A stretch of DNA of 35,712 bases from Chitinophagaceae bacterium (GTDB taxonomy: Bacteria; Bacteroidota; Bacteroidia; Chitinophagales; Chitinophagaceae). Below the pieces are notes generated by a model. The model worked only from the letters and a program-made list of their open reading frames with translations. It did no database searches and was not told the DNA's origin. Positions 15,722-22,771 of the stretch are shown piece after piece. Made by a program: the position numbers and the translations under genes. The stretch is taken from NCBI GenBank assembly GCA_019247775.1, contig JAFBAN010000175.1, forward strand, positions 1-35,712, in the 5' to 3' direction. Positions within the stretch are counted from its first letter, which is position 1. The number at the start of each line of letters is the position of its first letter.

Positions 15722-15851
15722 AAGTCTGGAGTTAGGTGTCAGGAGTCTGGAGTACGGGAGCAAATATCGTTTTTTGGAGCGGGTGTTCATTCCTTCAATT
15801 TTCCACATTAACATTTCCTACTCCGGACTCCTGACACCTAACTCCAGACTT
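15722..15851. repeat. 33-nt near-perfect inverted repeat, 'GTCTGGAG' family
   Basis: The arms 15722-15754 and 15819-15851 differ at one position in 33, with a 64-nt loop. The arm is built from AGTCTGGAGTTAGGTGTCAG-type words (GGAGT and GTC repeated). It lies in the divergent region between dnaE and the NlpC/P60 gene, with the near arm only 5 nt from the dnaE start codon, so it would lie in the dnaE mRNA leader if transcription starts upstream of it. Confidence 0.85.
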
Positions 15852-15935
15852 CCCCCAGTTATCCACATCCTTCAAAAATCCTTTCCGAAATCCTAAAATT
15901 ATTCCACAATTGCCTGTTGCTCCTTCTTCGGCCCC

Positions 15936-15943
15936 TAACTTGC
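15936..15943 (+). promoter_or_regulatory. Possible -7 element (TAACTTGC) for the NlpC/P60 gene
   Basis: TAACTTGC is one base short of TAnnTTTGC and lies 16 nt upstream of the ATG at 15960. TTG triplets are present 16 and 23 nt further upstream. The same octamer occurs at 26397-26404 before the SDR gene. Confidence 0.35.
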
Positions 15944-15959
15944 GAAAGCACCATACCTT

Positions 15960-16703
15960 ATGAAAATAAACAGCCTCTTCGCAGCGCTTGCCTGCGTGCT
16001 GGTCCTGACCAGTTGTTCATCCGTGCGGAAACTATCGGCCCTGGATAGTCCGGTAAAGACTACTATGGTCAAAAAGCCGAAGAATACCCAGCGGGATTTC
16101 CTGGATATGGAAGTGACTCCCGGAGGGATGACCGCCCAATCCAAACCCGATCTCAGCCTTGCAAAGCAGACCCAGACCGCTAAGCCCGCCGGCGTTTCCT
16201 ATGCGTCGATGGATAACCACCAGGCTGCTACGCAGATCGAAACCGCAAATGCCCTGCAGTTGAAATATGCGGTAGTGATGGATGTTACCGTAGAGATGCT
16301 TACGAATATCCCTTTGCTGCAGGCAATAGACCGCTGGTGGGGCACCAAGTACTGCCTGGGCGGTATAACGGACAGTTGCACCGATTGTTCCGGCTTTACC
16401 CAGAATATCATGCGCGATGTATACCATCAGAATCTGCCCAGAACAGCCCAGGAACAATTTAATCTCGCCCAGAAAGTAGAGCTTGAGGACATGAAAGAAG
16501 GCGACCTGGTTTTTTTCAACACAAGCAGCGGGAAAGACATCACGCATGTGGGTCTCTACCTCACCAACAACAAGTTCGTGCACGCTTCTACCAGCGGCGG
16601 CGTCACCATCAGCGACCTGAATGATACCTATTGGCAACCCAAATTCCGCGGAGCGGGAAGGATAGGAGGGCAGGATCTGCTGGGTGGGGTGGTGAGGAAT
16701 TAG
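15960..16703 (+). CDS. NlpC/P60 (C40) cell-wall peptidase, lipoprotein
   Basis: The 247-residue protein has a lipoprotein signal (FAALACVLVLTSC, Cys19) and a low-complexity linker up to about residue 100. An NlpC/P60 domain follows: RWWGTKYCLGGITDSCTDCSGFTQ with the catalytic Cys143, DMKEGDLVFFNTSSGKDITHVGLYL with His196, and KFVHASTSGGVTI with the third polar residue His208. It probably cleaves peptide stems of peptidoglycan (gamma-D-Glu-diaminopimelate bonds in known members) in the periplasm. The C-terminal segment DTYWQPKFRGAGRI is the usual domain end. The stop TAG is supplied by the first word (AATTAG) of an AT-rich intergenic repeat, so the original C-terminus may have differed by a few residues. 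Confidence 0.92.
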   Translation: MKINSLFAALACVLVLTSCSSVRKLSALDSPVKTTMVKKPKNTQRDFLDMEVTPGGMTAQSKPDLSLAKQTQTAKPAGVSYASMDNHQAATQIETANALQLKYAVVMDVTVEMLTNIPLLQAIDRWWGTKYCLGGITDSCTDCSGFTQNIMRDVYHQNLPRTAQEQFNLAQKVELEDMKEGDLVFFNTSSGKDITHVGLYLTNNKFVHASTSGGVTISDLNDTYWQPKFRGAGRIGGQDLLGGVVRN

Positions 16704-16836
16704 TAATTAGTAATTAATAATTAGCAATTAATAGCTGGAAGGAGAACCACCGCCGGATTGGTCAATGATCTCAACTGTTAATTGCTAATTGTTCTCCGGC
16801 TCTCAATTATTCATTATCAATTACTAATTATTAATT
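16698..16836. repeat. AT-rich inverted repeat, 'TAATTAG' family, copy 1
   Basis: Left arm 16698-16732 (AATTAGTAATTAGTAATTAA, then AATTAGCAATTAAT) pairs imperfectly with 16802-16836. An inner word TTAATTGCTAATTGTTCTCC (16777-16796) also matches the left arm. It fills the convergent space between the NlpC/P60 and flippase genes and supplies the stop codon of the former. Confidence 0.75.
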
Positions 16837-16838
16837 AT

Positions 16839-18344
16839 TTAGCTCCTCCATTTATTTATCCTTCCCATCAGCACCTCATATAACTGTCCCGCATCCGGCG
16901 TTAGCCTGGCCCAGAAGATGCCGGCGATCATGATGCCGGAGAATAATCCGCTTTTCAGGATGATGCCAGGCCAGCCATGGATGTTCCTGAATAAAAAATA
17001 GCTCGCCCCGTAACCACCGGCAGCCAGCAATAAAGAATACAGGGTTTTGAACGTAAATGGCTGCATGCCGAATTTGCGGCGGAGGAATTCGCAGCGGATG
17101 AAATTATAGACGCTGTAGGCAGTGAGTTCTGCAAAAGCCGAACCGATGATCCCATAGTTTTTGATCAGGTAATAAGTGAGTGGCAGCCGGAATGCCAATA
17201 ACGTTACTCCACTGTAAAAATCGAATTTCCAGAAAGTGGAAGTGTTGATCACCATTGCATTCAGACCCGTGCCTGCATCGATGATCCGTACCAGGCCCAG
17301 GATGGATAATACACCCAGCCCGTCCAGATACTCTCCCTGGATGTTCAGAACTTTAATGCCGTCTGCGATTGTGAGCCACAGGTTACCGAAAATGAACAGG
17401 GCCAGTAACAAAAGATTGATGCAGGACCGGTAGTAGATACGGTTGATCTCCTTGTAATCCTTTTCCTTCCAGGCCCGCGAAAGCACGCTGGCCGATATGG
17501 ACTGGATGCTGCGCTGAGGCACCTGTATCAGGTTGGCGGCGTATTGTGCAAACACATAGATACCGGTGGCGGTCAGGCCTTTTATGCTCGCAATGATCAG
17601 GCTGTCGATGGTAGCTGCCACGGCGGCGATCACCGTGCCGCTGAATACCAGCGCCTGCATATTCACCATTTTATGCCAGAACCTGCGCGTAACCCTGCTT
17701 ACTTTAAAGGTCAGATGCAAATGGCCCGAGCGCATAAGATAAACCAGCAGTACTACGAATACCGCCAGGTACTGGAAAGCGAACAGGTAGATGAACTGGT
17801 CAAAAGAAATGATCTCCAGATAGAACAAGGCGATCAGTATGCTGGTGAGGATGCGCAGCCCTGTTTCTTTAAGGAAATTGGAGATCACAGAACGTTGTAC
17901 CGCCCAGCAAAAACTTTCGATCACGGAAAAGAACAACATACCCATGGCAAACGGGAACAACCATGGATAAAAATCAACCACCAGCTGCGAATTCTCGGAG
18001 AATTTGCGCACGAACAGCGGTTGAAAATACCAGCCGCCCAGCAGTATCAGGATGAAGCCGATAAAAGAAAATACCAGGGCCCAGGACAGCAGGTCGATCT
18101 TGTTCTCCTGCAGATTGTCCTTGTAATAAGGGTAAAATTTGTAGATCACCGGTATTACACCCAGCGAACCAAAAGCGAACATGATCTGGGCAAAATCGAA
18201 AAAGATCCGGGTCAGCGCATATTGGTCGGGCGTAAAGGAGCCATGGCCTTTCCGGGTGTAGAAATAATTATTGATAAACCCAACAAAGAACCCCAGGTAG
18301 ACCAGTAAGCTCGAAATGATGGTCTGTTTGCGTAAAGAACCCAT
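16839..18344 (-). CDS. Polysaccharide/oligosaccharide flippase (Wzx-like, MATE/MOP superfamily)
   Basis: The 501-residue protein has about 14 hydrophobic helices and no signal peptide cleavage site. The N-terminus TIISSLLVYLGFFVGFINNYFYTR with a following YALTRIFFDFAQIMFAFGSLGV is typical of lipopolysaccharide or capsule O-unit translocases in Bacteroidota. SIQSISASVLSRAWKEKDYKEINRIYYRS is the conserved segment between helices in the second half. It would move lipid-linked oligosaccharides across the inner membrane. No glycosyltransferase genes are nearby, so the glycan is unknown. AT-rich inverted repeats of the same family lie on both sides of the gene (16698-16836 and 18352-18443). The ATG at 18344 gives a typical short N-terminus (MGSLRKQT). 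Confidence 0.85.
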   Translation of the reverse strand: MGSLRKQTIISSLLVYLGFFVGFINNYFYTRKGHGSFTPDQYALTRIFFDFAQIMFAFGSLGVIPVIYKFYPYYKDNLQENKIDLLSWALVFSFIGFILILLGGWYFQPLFVRKFSENSQLVVDFYPWLFPFAMGMLFFSVIESFCWAVQRSVISNFLKETGLRILTSILIALFYLEIISFDQFIYLFAFQYLAVFVVLLVYLMRSGHLHLTFKVSRVTRRFWHKMVNMQALVFSGTVIAAVAATIDSLIIASIKGLTATGIYVFAQYAANLIQVPQRSIQSISASVLSRAWKEKDYKEINRIYYRSCINLLLLALFIFGNLWLTIADGIKVLNIQGEYLDGLGVLSILGLVRIIDAGTGLNAMVINTSTFWKFDFYSGVTLLAFRLPLTYYLIKNYGIIGSAFAELTAYSVYNFIRCEFLRRKFGMQPFTFKTLYSLLLAAGGYGASYFLFRNIHGWPGIILKSGLFSGIMIAGIFWARLTPDAGQLYEVLMGRINKWRS

Positions 18345-18351
18345 GGGGGGA

Positions 18352-18443
18352 AATTAGTAATTAGTAATTAATAATAAAAAGCCAGGGTTCGTACCGCAAT
18401 GCATGTATTCCAATTATTAATTACTAATTATTAATTGTTAATT
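18352..18443. repeat. AT-rich inverted repeat, 'TAATTAG' family, copy 2
   Basis: Left arm 18352-18375 (AATTAGTAATTAGTAATTAA then TAAT) pairs with 18413-18443 (ATTATTAATTACTAATTATT and following). The left arm has the same first 20 nt as copy 1 in the same orientation. On the minus strand the right arm forms the last codons (Asn-Ser-Asn) and stop of the M1 peptidase gene. Confidence 0.75.
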
Positions 18444-20117
18444 ACTATTGCCTGCTGACTCTTTCACTGTTACATAATAATTCTTCTCGATAGTGTTCAG
18501 CGCCGCCAGGTCGCCCGGCCTTAGTTCCTTGGTGTTCCATTTACCGGATTCGGGGCCGAGTACCATTACGCCCCGTTCGGTCTTCAGTACAAGGGGCAGG
18601 TTGAAGCCCTCTACACAATTGGTGTAGCGATAGGAGAGGCTTGACTTATCGGCCGAAACGCTGTATTCAAATACCGGGATCTGGGTAGTGCGCAGGTACT
18701 GATCAAATATTTTCTGAACACTGCTTCCGAAATAGTCGCTTACCACTTTCTGGATATCTTCCGCCGTAACGGTCTGGTGATAGAACTTCTTATTAAGGAA
18801 ACGCAGCATCTGCCTGAACTTCTCATCATCATTCATAGCGTGACGAATACTGTGCAGCATGTTGCCCGTTTTAGGGTACATGTCGCCGCTACCTTCCTTA
18901 TTCACGCCATAAGGCCCGATAATCGGACGATCGTTGCGGATGCTTTTTCTCGTGCTGTAATTGTATTCATCCCCGGCCTGCTTACCATACCAGTAATCGG
19001 TGAACAGGGTTTCCGAATAATTGGTGAAGCCTTCGTGTATCCACATATCGGCCAGATCCTTACTCGTAATGCTGTTCGCAAACCATTCGTGGCCGCTCTC
19101 ATGCACGATGATAAAATCCCATTTCAATCCCCAGTCCGAGCTGCTTCTACCGAGATAGCCGTTGAGGTATTTGTTCCCGTAAGCAACAGCGCTCTGGTGC
19201 TCCATACCGAGATGCGGCGCATCTACCAGCTTATAACTGTCTTCATAGAACGGATAAGGGCCCATCCAGTACTCGAAAGCCCGCAGCATCAGTTTGGCCT
19301 GTTTGAATTGTTCCTTTGCTTTCTCCAGATTATAATCCAGTACCCAATAACTCAGATCGAGCTTTCCTTTCTCTCCCATCAACGTGTCGGTGAAATTCAC
19401 ATACTTGCCGATATAAGGGATGATGTTATAATTATTGATCGGGTTTTTTACTTCCCATTTCCAGGTGAAGGTCCCCGGGCTGAAACGTGTTTTACTCAGC
19501 AATCGCCCATTACCGACGCATACCAGGGTATCGGCTGCCGTGATCAATAGATTCGCACCGCTGTCAGGCTCATCACTCTGGTGATCTTTACACGGATACC
19601 ATACGCTCGCTCCCAGGCCCTGACAGGCAACACTCATCCAAGGCCTTCCTTTCTCATCTTTCGTAAAGATCCAGCCGCCATCCCATGGCGGACGTTTTGC
19701 AACCCGGGGGCTGCCCGAAAAACCCAGTGCCAGGGTCTCATTTTTTCCTTTCTGCAACTTCATGCCGACCGGGATCTCTACATAATAAACATTGCCCTCC
19801 CTGGTATAATTGAGTTTGGTATTGCGCAGATAAGCTTTGGTCAGTTCCATCGGTTCCTGCAGGTCGATCTGCATGCGGCGCCCAACCGATAATACCCTGA
19901 ACCTGATATCCACCTTTCCCTTGATCGTTTTGGCCTCATAATCGGGCGTAACGCCGATACTGTAATGGATCACATCCCACCAGATCCTGTCGGCATTGAG
20001 TGAGCCCCGCAACGTATCCTGGTGCGTAAACGCTTCTTTCTTTTCGCCCAGCTGTCCGAAAGCCATACCGGTAAAAAAGAAACCAAATAATGTCAGTAAT
20101 TTGACTTTTTTATTCAT
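18438..20117 (-). CDS. M1 family zinc metallopeptidase (aminopeptidase N-like), exported
   Basis: The 559-residue protein begins with a signal peptide (KVKLLTLFGFFFTGMAFGQ). The N-terminal beta-sandwich (residues about 30-230) is followed by the gluzincin catalytic domain: the substrate-binding LGMEHQSAVAYGNKY (in place of the classic GAMEN), the zinc motif HESGH (H339, E340, H343) and the third zinc ligand E362 in WIHEGFTNYSE. A catalytic tyrosine candidate lies in the later YPKTGNMLHSIRH region. It ends after about 100 further residues and lacks the long ERAP1-type C-terminal domain, as is usual for secreted Bacteroidota M1 peptidases of about 560-620 residues. It would remove N-terminal residues from peptides in the periplasm or outside the cell. 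It is divergent from a peptide-type solute-binding lipoprotein gene, 28 nt away. Confidence 0.92.
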   Translation of the reverse strand: MNKKVKLLTLFGFFFTGMAFGQLGEKKEAFTHQDTLRGSLNADRIWWDVIHYSIGVTPDYEAKTIKGKVDIRFRVLSVGRRMQIDLQEPMELTKAYLRNTKLNYTREGNVYYVEIPVGMKLQKGKNETLALGFSGSPRVAKRPPWDGGWIFTKDEKGRPWMSVACQGLGASVWYPCKDHQSDEPDSGANLLITAADTLVCVGNGRLLSKTRFSPGTFTWKWEVKNPINNYNIIPYIGKYVNFTDTLMGEKGKLDLSYWVLDYNLEKAKEQFKQAKLMLRAFEYWMGPYPFYEDSYKLVDAPHLGMEHQSAVAYGNKYLNGYLGRSSSDWGLKWDFIIVHESGHEWFANSITSKDLADMWIHEGFTNYSETLFTDYWYGKQAGDEYNYSTRKSIRNDRPIIGPYGVNKEGSGDMYPKTGNMLHSIRHAMNDDEKFRQMLRFLNKKFYHQTVTAEDIQKVVSDYFGSSVQKIFDQYLRTTQIPVFEYSVSADKSSLSYRYTNCVEGFNLPLVLKTERGVMVLGPESGKWNTKELRPGDLAALNTIEKNYYVTVKESAGNSN

Positions 20118-20145
20118 GGTGGGAAATTAGGAGATTAAAGATAAT

Positions 20146-21804
20146 ATGATTGTCAATAAACCGCTAATACACAAAACAACACAGAATCGTGCAAACGGGT
20201 TGGTTTATTTTTCCCTGTTCCTTTTTCTGTTGGGCTGCAGCGAGCAGCGGTCATCCGGAAAACAGGTTTTCAACTATAATGAGACCACAGGCATCGCTTC
20301 GCTCGATCCCGCTTTTGCCAAGAACCAGTCCATCATGTGGGCCGTACACCAGTTGTACAATACCCTTGTGGAGATAGACAGCGGGCTCAATATCGTGCCA
20401 TCCGTTGCAAAGAACTGGGAGATCAGTGCCGACCGGCTGGTGTACACCTTTCACCTGCGCAATGATGTATTCTTTCACGACAATGAATTGTTCCCAGGCG
20501 GCAAAGGCCGCAGGCTTGTTGCATCGGATATTGCCTATAGTCTTGGCCGGATCATGGATAAAACCACTGCCAGCAGCGGCGCATGGATCTTCAATAACCG
20601 GGTGGATACCCTGCAGCCTTTCACAGCCGTTAACGATTCCACTTTCCAGTTAAGGCTGCTGCGGCCGTTCCATCCCATCATGGGTATTCTCAGCATGCAG
20701 TATTGCAGTATCGTTCCGCACGAAGTGGTGGAAAAATATGGAAAGGATTTCCGCCGCCATCCCTGCGGGTCGGGACCCTTCCGTTTCGGTTCCTGGGATG
20801 AAGGCGAAGCCATGATCTTTCATCGTAATCCCGCTTACTGGGAAAAAGACAGCAGCGGAAGATCACTGCCTTATCTCGATGCCATCCGCATCAGCTTCTT
20901 CGATAATAAAGCCACCGAGTTCCTGCAGTTCAGGCAGGGCGGGCTCAGTTTTGTGAATGATATCGACCCCTCTTTTAAAGATGAGATACTCACCAAGAAA
21001 GGGGAATTGCGCGAACAGTGGAAAGGCAAGCTCCAGTTGAAAAAACATGCCTATCTCAACACAGAATACTTCGGCATCATGGTAGATGAACTGAATCCGC
21101 TGGTGAAAAATTCGCCCACCCGCTCCAAAGCGATCCGGCAGGCGATGAATTATGCGGTGAACCGCGAACAGCTGATGATGTACATGCGCAATTCGATCGG
21201 CATCCCGGCCACTGCCGGTTTTGTACCCGGCGGACTGCCCTCGCACAATGCTGAAATGGTGAAAGGATATCCCTATAATCCGGCGCGGGCGCGCGAGCTG
21301 TTGTCGGAAGCAGGATTTCCCGGCGGCCGCGGACTAACGCCGGTAAAACTGCTCACCATTCCGATCTATGCGGATATCGCCAGCTTTGCCGCGCGTCAGT
21401 GGGAAGAGATCGGGATACCAGTGCAGGTGGAAGTGATCCAGAAAAGCCTGCTGCTGGAACAGACGGCTAAATCGCAGGCCCTGTTCTTCCGGGGCAGCTG
21501 GATCGCCGATTACCCGGATGCGGAAAATTATATGGCCATGTTCTACAGCAGAAATCCCGCGCCGCCGAACTATACCCGCTATAAAAATCCGGCTTTCGAT
21601 ATCCTGTATGAAAAAGCCCTGCTCGAGACCAATGATTCCTTGCGATACCAACTGTACCGGCAAATGGACCAGCTCGTCATCAATGATGCGCCGGTAGTGC
21701 CCATCTGGTACGATATGGCCATCCACCTGATCCAGCCCGATATCAGCGGCTTCTATCCAAATGCCCTCAACCTGCTGGAGCTTCGGCGAACGAGGATGGA
21801 GTGA
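20146..21804 (+). CDS. ABC-type peptide solute-binding lipoprotein (SBP family 5)
   Basis: The 552-residue protein has a lipobox after a longer than usual N-terminus (YFSLFLFLLGC, Cys31). The mature part is a family 5 extracellular solute-binding protein. TTGIASLDPAFAKNQSIMWAVHQLYNTLVEID is the N-terminal signature, then VPSVAKNWEISADRLVYTFHLRNDVFFHD, GSGPFRF, RNPAYW, RQAMNYAVNREQL, and in the C-terminal lobe ARELLSEAGFPGG and FFRGSWIADYPDAENYM. Such proteins bind di- or oligopeptides or nickel-like ligands for an ABC importer. No permease or ATPase gene is in the window, so it is an orphan or uses a distant transporter. It diverges from the M1 peptidase gene across only 28 nt, suggesting shared control of peptide breakdown and uptake (inference). 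Confidence 0.9.
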   Translation: MIVNKPLIHKTTQNRANGLVYFSLFLFLLGCSEQRSSGKQVFNYNETTGIASLDPAFAKNQSIMWAVHQLYNTLVEIDSGLNIVPSVAKNWEISADRLVYTFHLRNDVFFHDNELFPGGKGRRLVASDIAYSLGRIMDKTTASSGAWIFNNRVDTLQPFTAVNDSTFQLRLLRPFHPIMGILSMQYCSIVPHEVVEKYGKDFRRHPCGSGPFRFGSWDEGEAMIFHRNPAYWEKDSSGRSLPYLDAIRISFFDNKATEFLQFRQGGLSFVNDIDPSFKDEILTKKGELREQWKGKLQLKKHAYLNTEYFGIMVDELNPLVKNSPTRSKAIRQAMNYAVNREQLMMYMRNSIGIPATAGFVPGGLPSHNAEMVKGYPYNPARARELLSEAGFPGGRGLTPVKLLTIPIYADIASFAARQWEEIGIPVQVEVIQKSLLLEQTAKSQALFFRGSWIADYPDAENYMAMFYSRNPAPPNYTRYKNPAFDILYEKALLETNDSLRYQLYRQMDQLVINDAPVVPIWYDMAIHLIQPDISGFYPNALNLLELRRTRME

Positions 21805-21817
21805 TTGGGAATGATTC

Positions 21818-21891
21818 ACCGCCAAGACGCAATGGCGCCAAGTTTCGCGAAAATTTCCTGGCGTGACCTCGCGTCCTCGCGCCTTTGCGGT
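21818..21891. repeat. Intergenic inverted repeat, 'CGCAAAG' family
   Basis: The arm ACCGCCAAGACGCAATGGCG (21818-21837) pairs imperfectly with 21870-21891 (CGCGTCCTCGCGCCTTTGCG and GT). It is the third member of the family seen at 656 and 3821. It fills the convergent space between the solute-binding protein gene and msrA. Confidence 0.65.
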
Positions 21892-21924
21892 AAAAAATGC
21901 CTGACTACAAGTATTCTAAGATCA

Positions 21925-22572
21925 TTAATGCTTCTTAAGCTTGGTCTTGAACACCTTCTCAAACTTCTCCACCTTCGGAGCGATCACAAATCTGCAATAA
22001 CCCTGGTTCTGGTTATCATTATAATAATTCTGGTGATAATTCTCGGCGGGATAGAAATTCTTGAAAGGCTCTATCGCAGTAACGATCGGTTTATCCCATG
22101 CGCCGCTTTTATCGAGCTCGGCTTTATATTTCTCGGCCTTTTTGTGTTGGTCTTCGTTATGGTAATACACCACGCTCCGGTACTGCGGACCTACATCATT
22201 GCCCTGTTGGTCGTAGGTGGTAGGATCGTGGGTTTTCCAGAATACCTCCAGCAGTTCATCGTAAGAGATCTTCGCCGGATCATACACGATGCGCGCCAGT
22301 TCAACATGACCGGTATTCTTATCGCATACTTCTTCGTAGCTGGGGTTCTCTACATGGCCGCCGCCATAGCCGCTGGTAACCTCATATACGCCTTCCAGCC
22401 GCTGGAAGAACGCTTCGGTACACCAGAAACAGCCTTCGCCAAATGTGGCGGTATCGGTTTTAACGCCTGCCGGGATCGTATTTTTCATAAGGGTTGTTTT
22501 CCTGCCTGCATCCTGCTGTCCGCAGGCCGCAATGGTTACAGCCAGCATCAACAGCGAAAAGAAACTGCGCAT
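21925..22572 (-). CDS. msrA: Peptide-methionine (S)-S-oxide reductase MsrA, predicted lipoprotein
   Basis: The 215-residue enzyme reduces methionine-S-sulfoxide in proteins. The catalytic GCFWCTEAFF (Cys48) sits in FGEGCFWCTEAFFQRLEGV, followed by TSGYGGGHVENPSYEEVC, TGHVELARIVYDP and FWKTHDPTTYDQQGNDVGPQYRS, all MsrA signatures. A further Cys in NQGYCRFVIAPK near the C-terminus is a candidate resolving cysteine. The ATG at 22572 (MRSFFSLLMLAVTIAACGQQ) creates a lipoprotein signal with acylated Cys17. The upstream extension to 22707 reads through non-conserved sequence. MsrA is usually cytoplasmic, so this copy probably repairs envelope proteins. A TAATTTTA box about 18 nt upstream on the minus strand is a weak promoter candidate. 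Confidence 0.93.
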   Translation of the reverse strand: MRSFFSLLMLAVTIAACGQQDAGRKTTLMKNTIPAGVKTDTATFGEGCFWCTEAFFQRLEGVYEVTSGYGGGHVENPSYEEVCDKNTGHVELARIVYDPAKISYDELLEVFWKTHDPTTYDQQGNDVGPQYRSVVYYHNEDQHKKAEKYKAELDKSGAWDKPIVTAIEPFKNFYPAENYHQNYYNDNQNQGYCRFVIAPKVEKFEKVFKTKLKKH

Positions 22573-22746
22573 CTTGTAATTGATTTTTGTAAAATTACGA
22601 GATGCGGGCCGAATCGGTTTCTCCCGCATCTGCCGAAAGCCTGAATATACCCCTGGCAACCTTGCAGATTCGGGTTTTATTAACAAATATCTTACTCTCC
22701 GCTGCAATCTCCAATCTGCAATTTCAGATCTGAAATCCCCATCCCT

Positions 22747-22754
22747 TACATTTG
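22747..22754 (+). promoter_or_regulatory. Probable -7 element (TACATTTG) for the MutS2 gene
   Basis: TACATTTG matches TAnnTTTG exactly and is followed by C. It ends 17 nt before the ATG at 22772, implying a leader of about 10-13 nt. No TTTG is found at the normal -33 spacing. It supports the chosen start rather than the upstream in-frame ATG at 22580. Confidence 0.55.
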
Positions 22755-22771
22755 CTCCTTTAATTCACCGC

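Noticed and set aside
22580-22771. N-terminal extension of MutS2 to an ATG at 22580
   Set aside because: The extension is unlike MutS2, lies upstream of the TACATTTG promoter box and overlaps the msrA leader.
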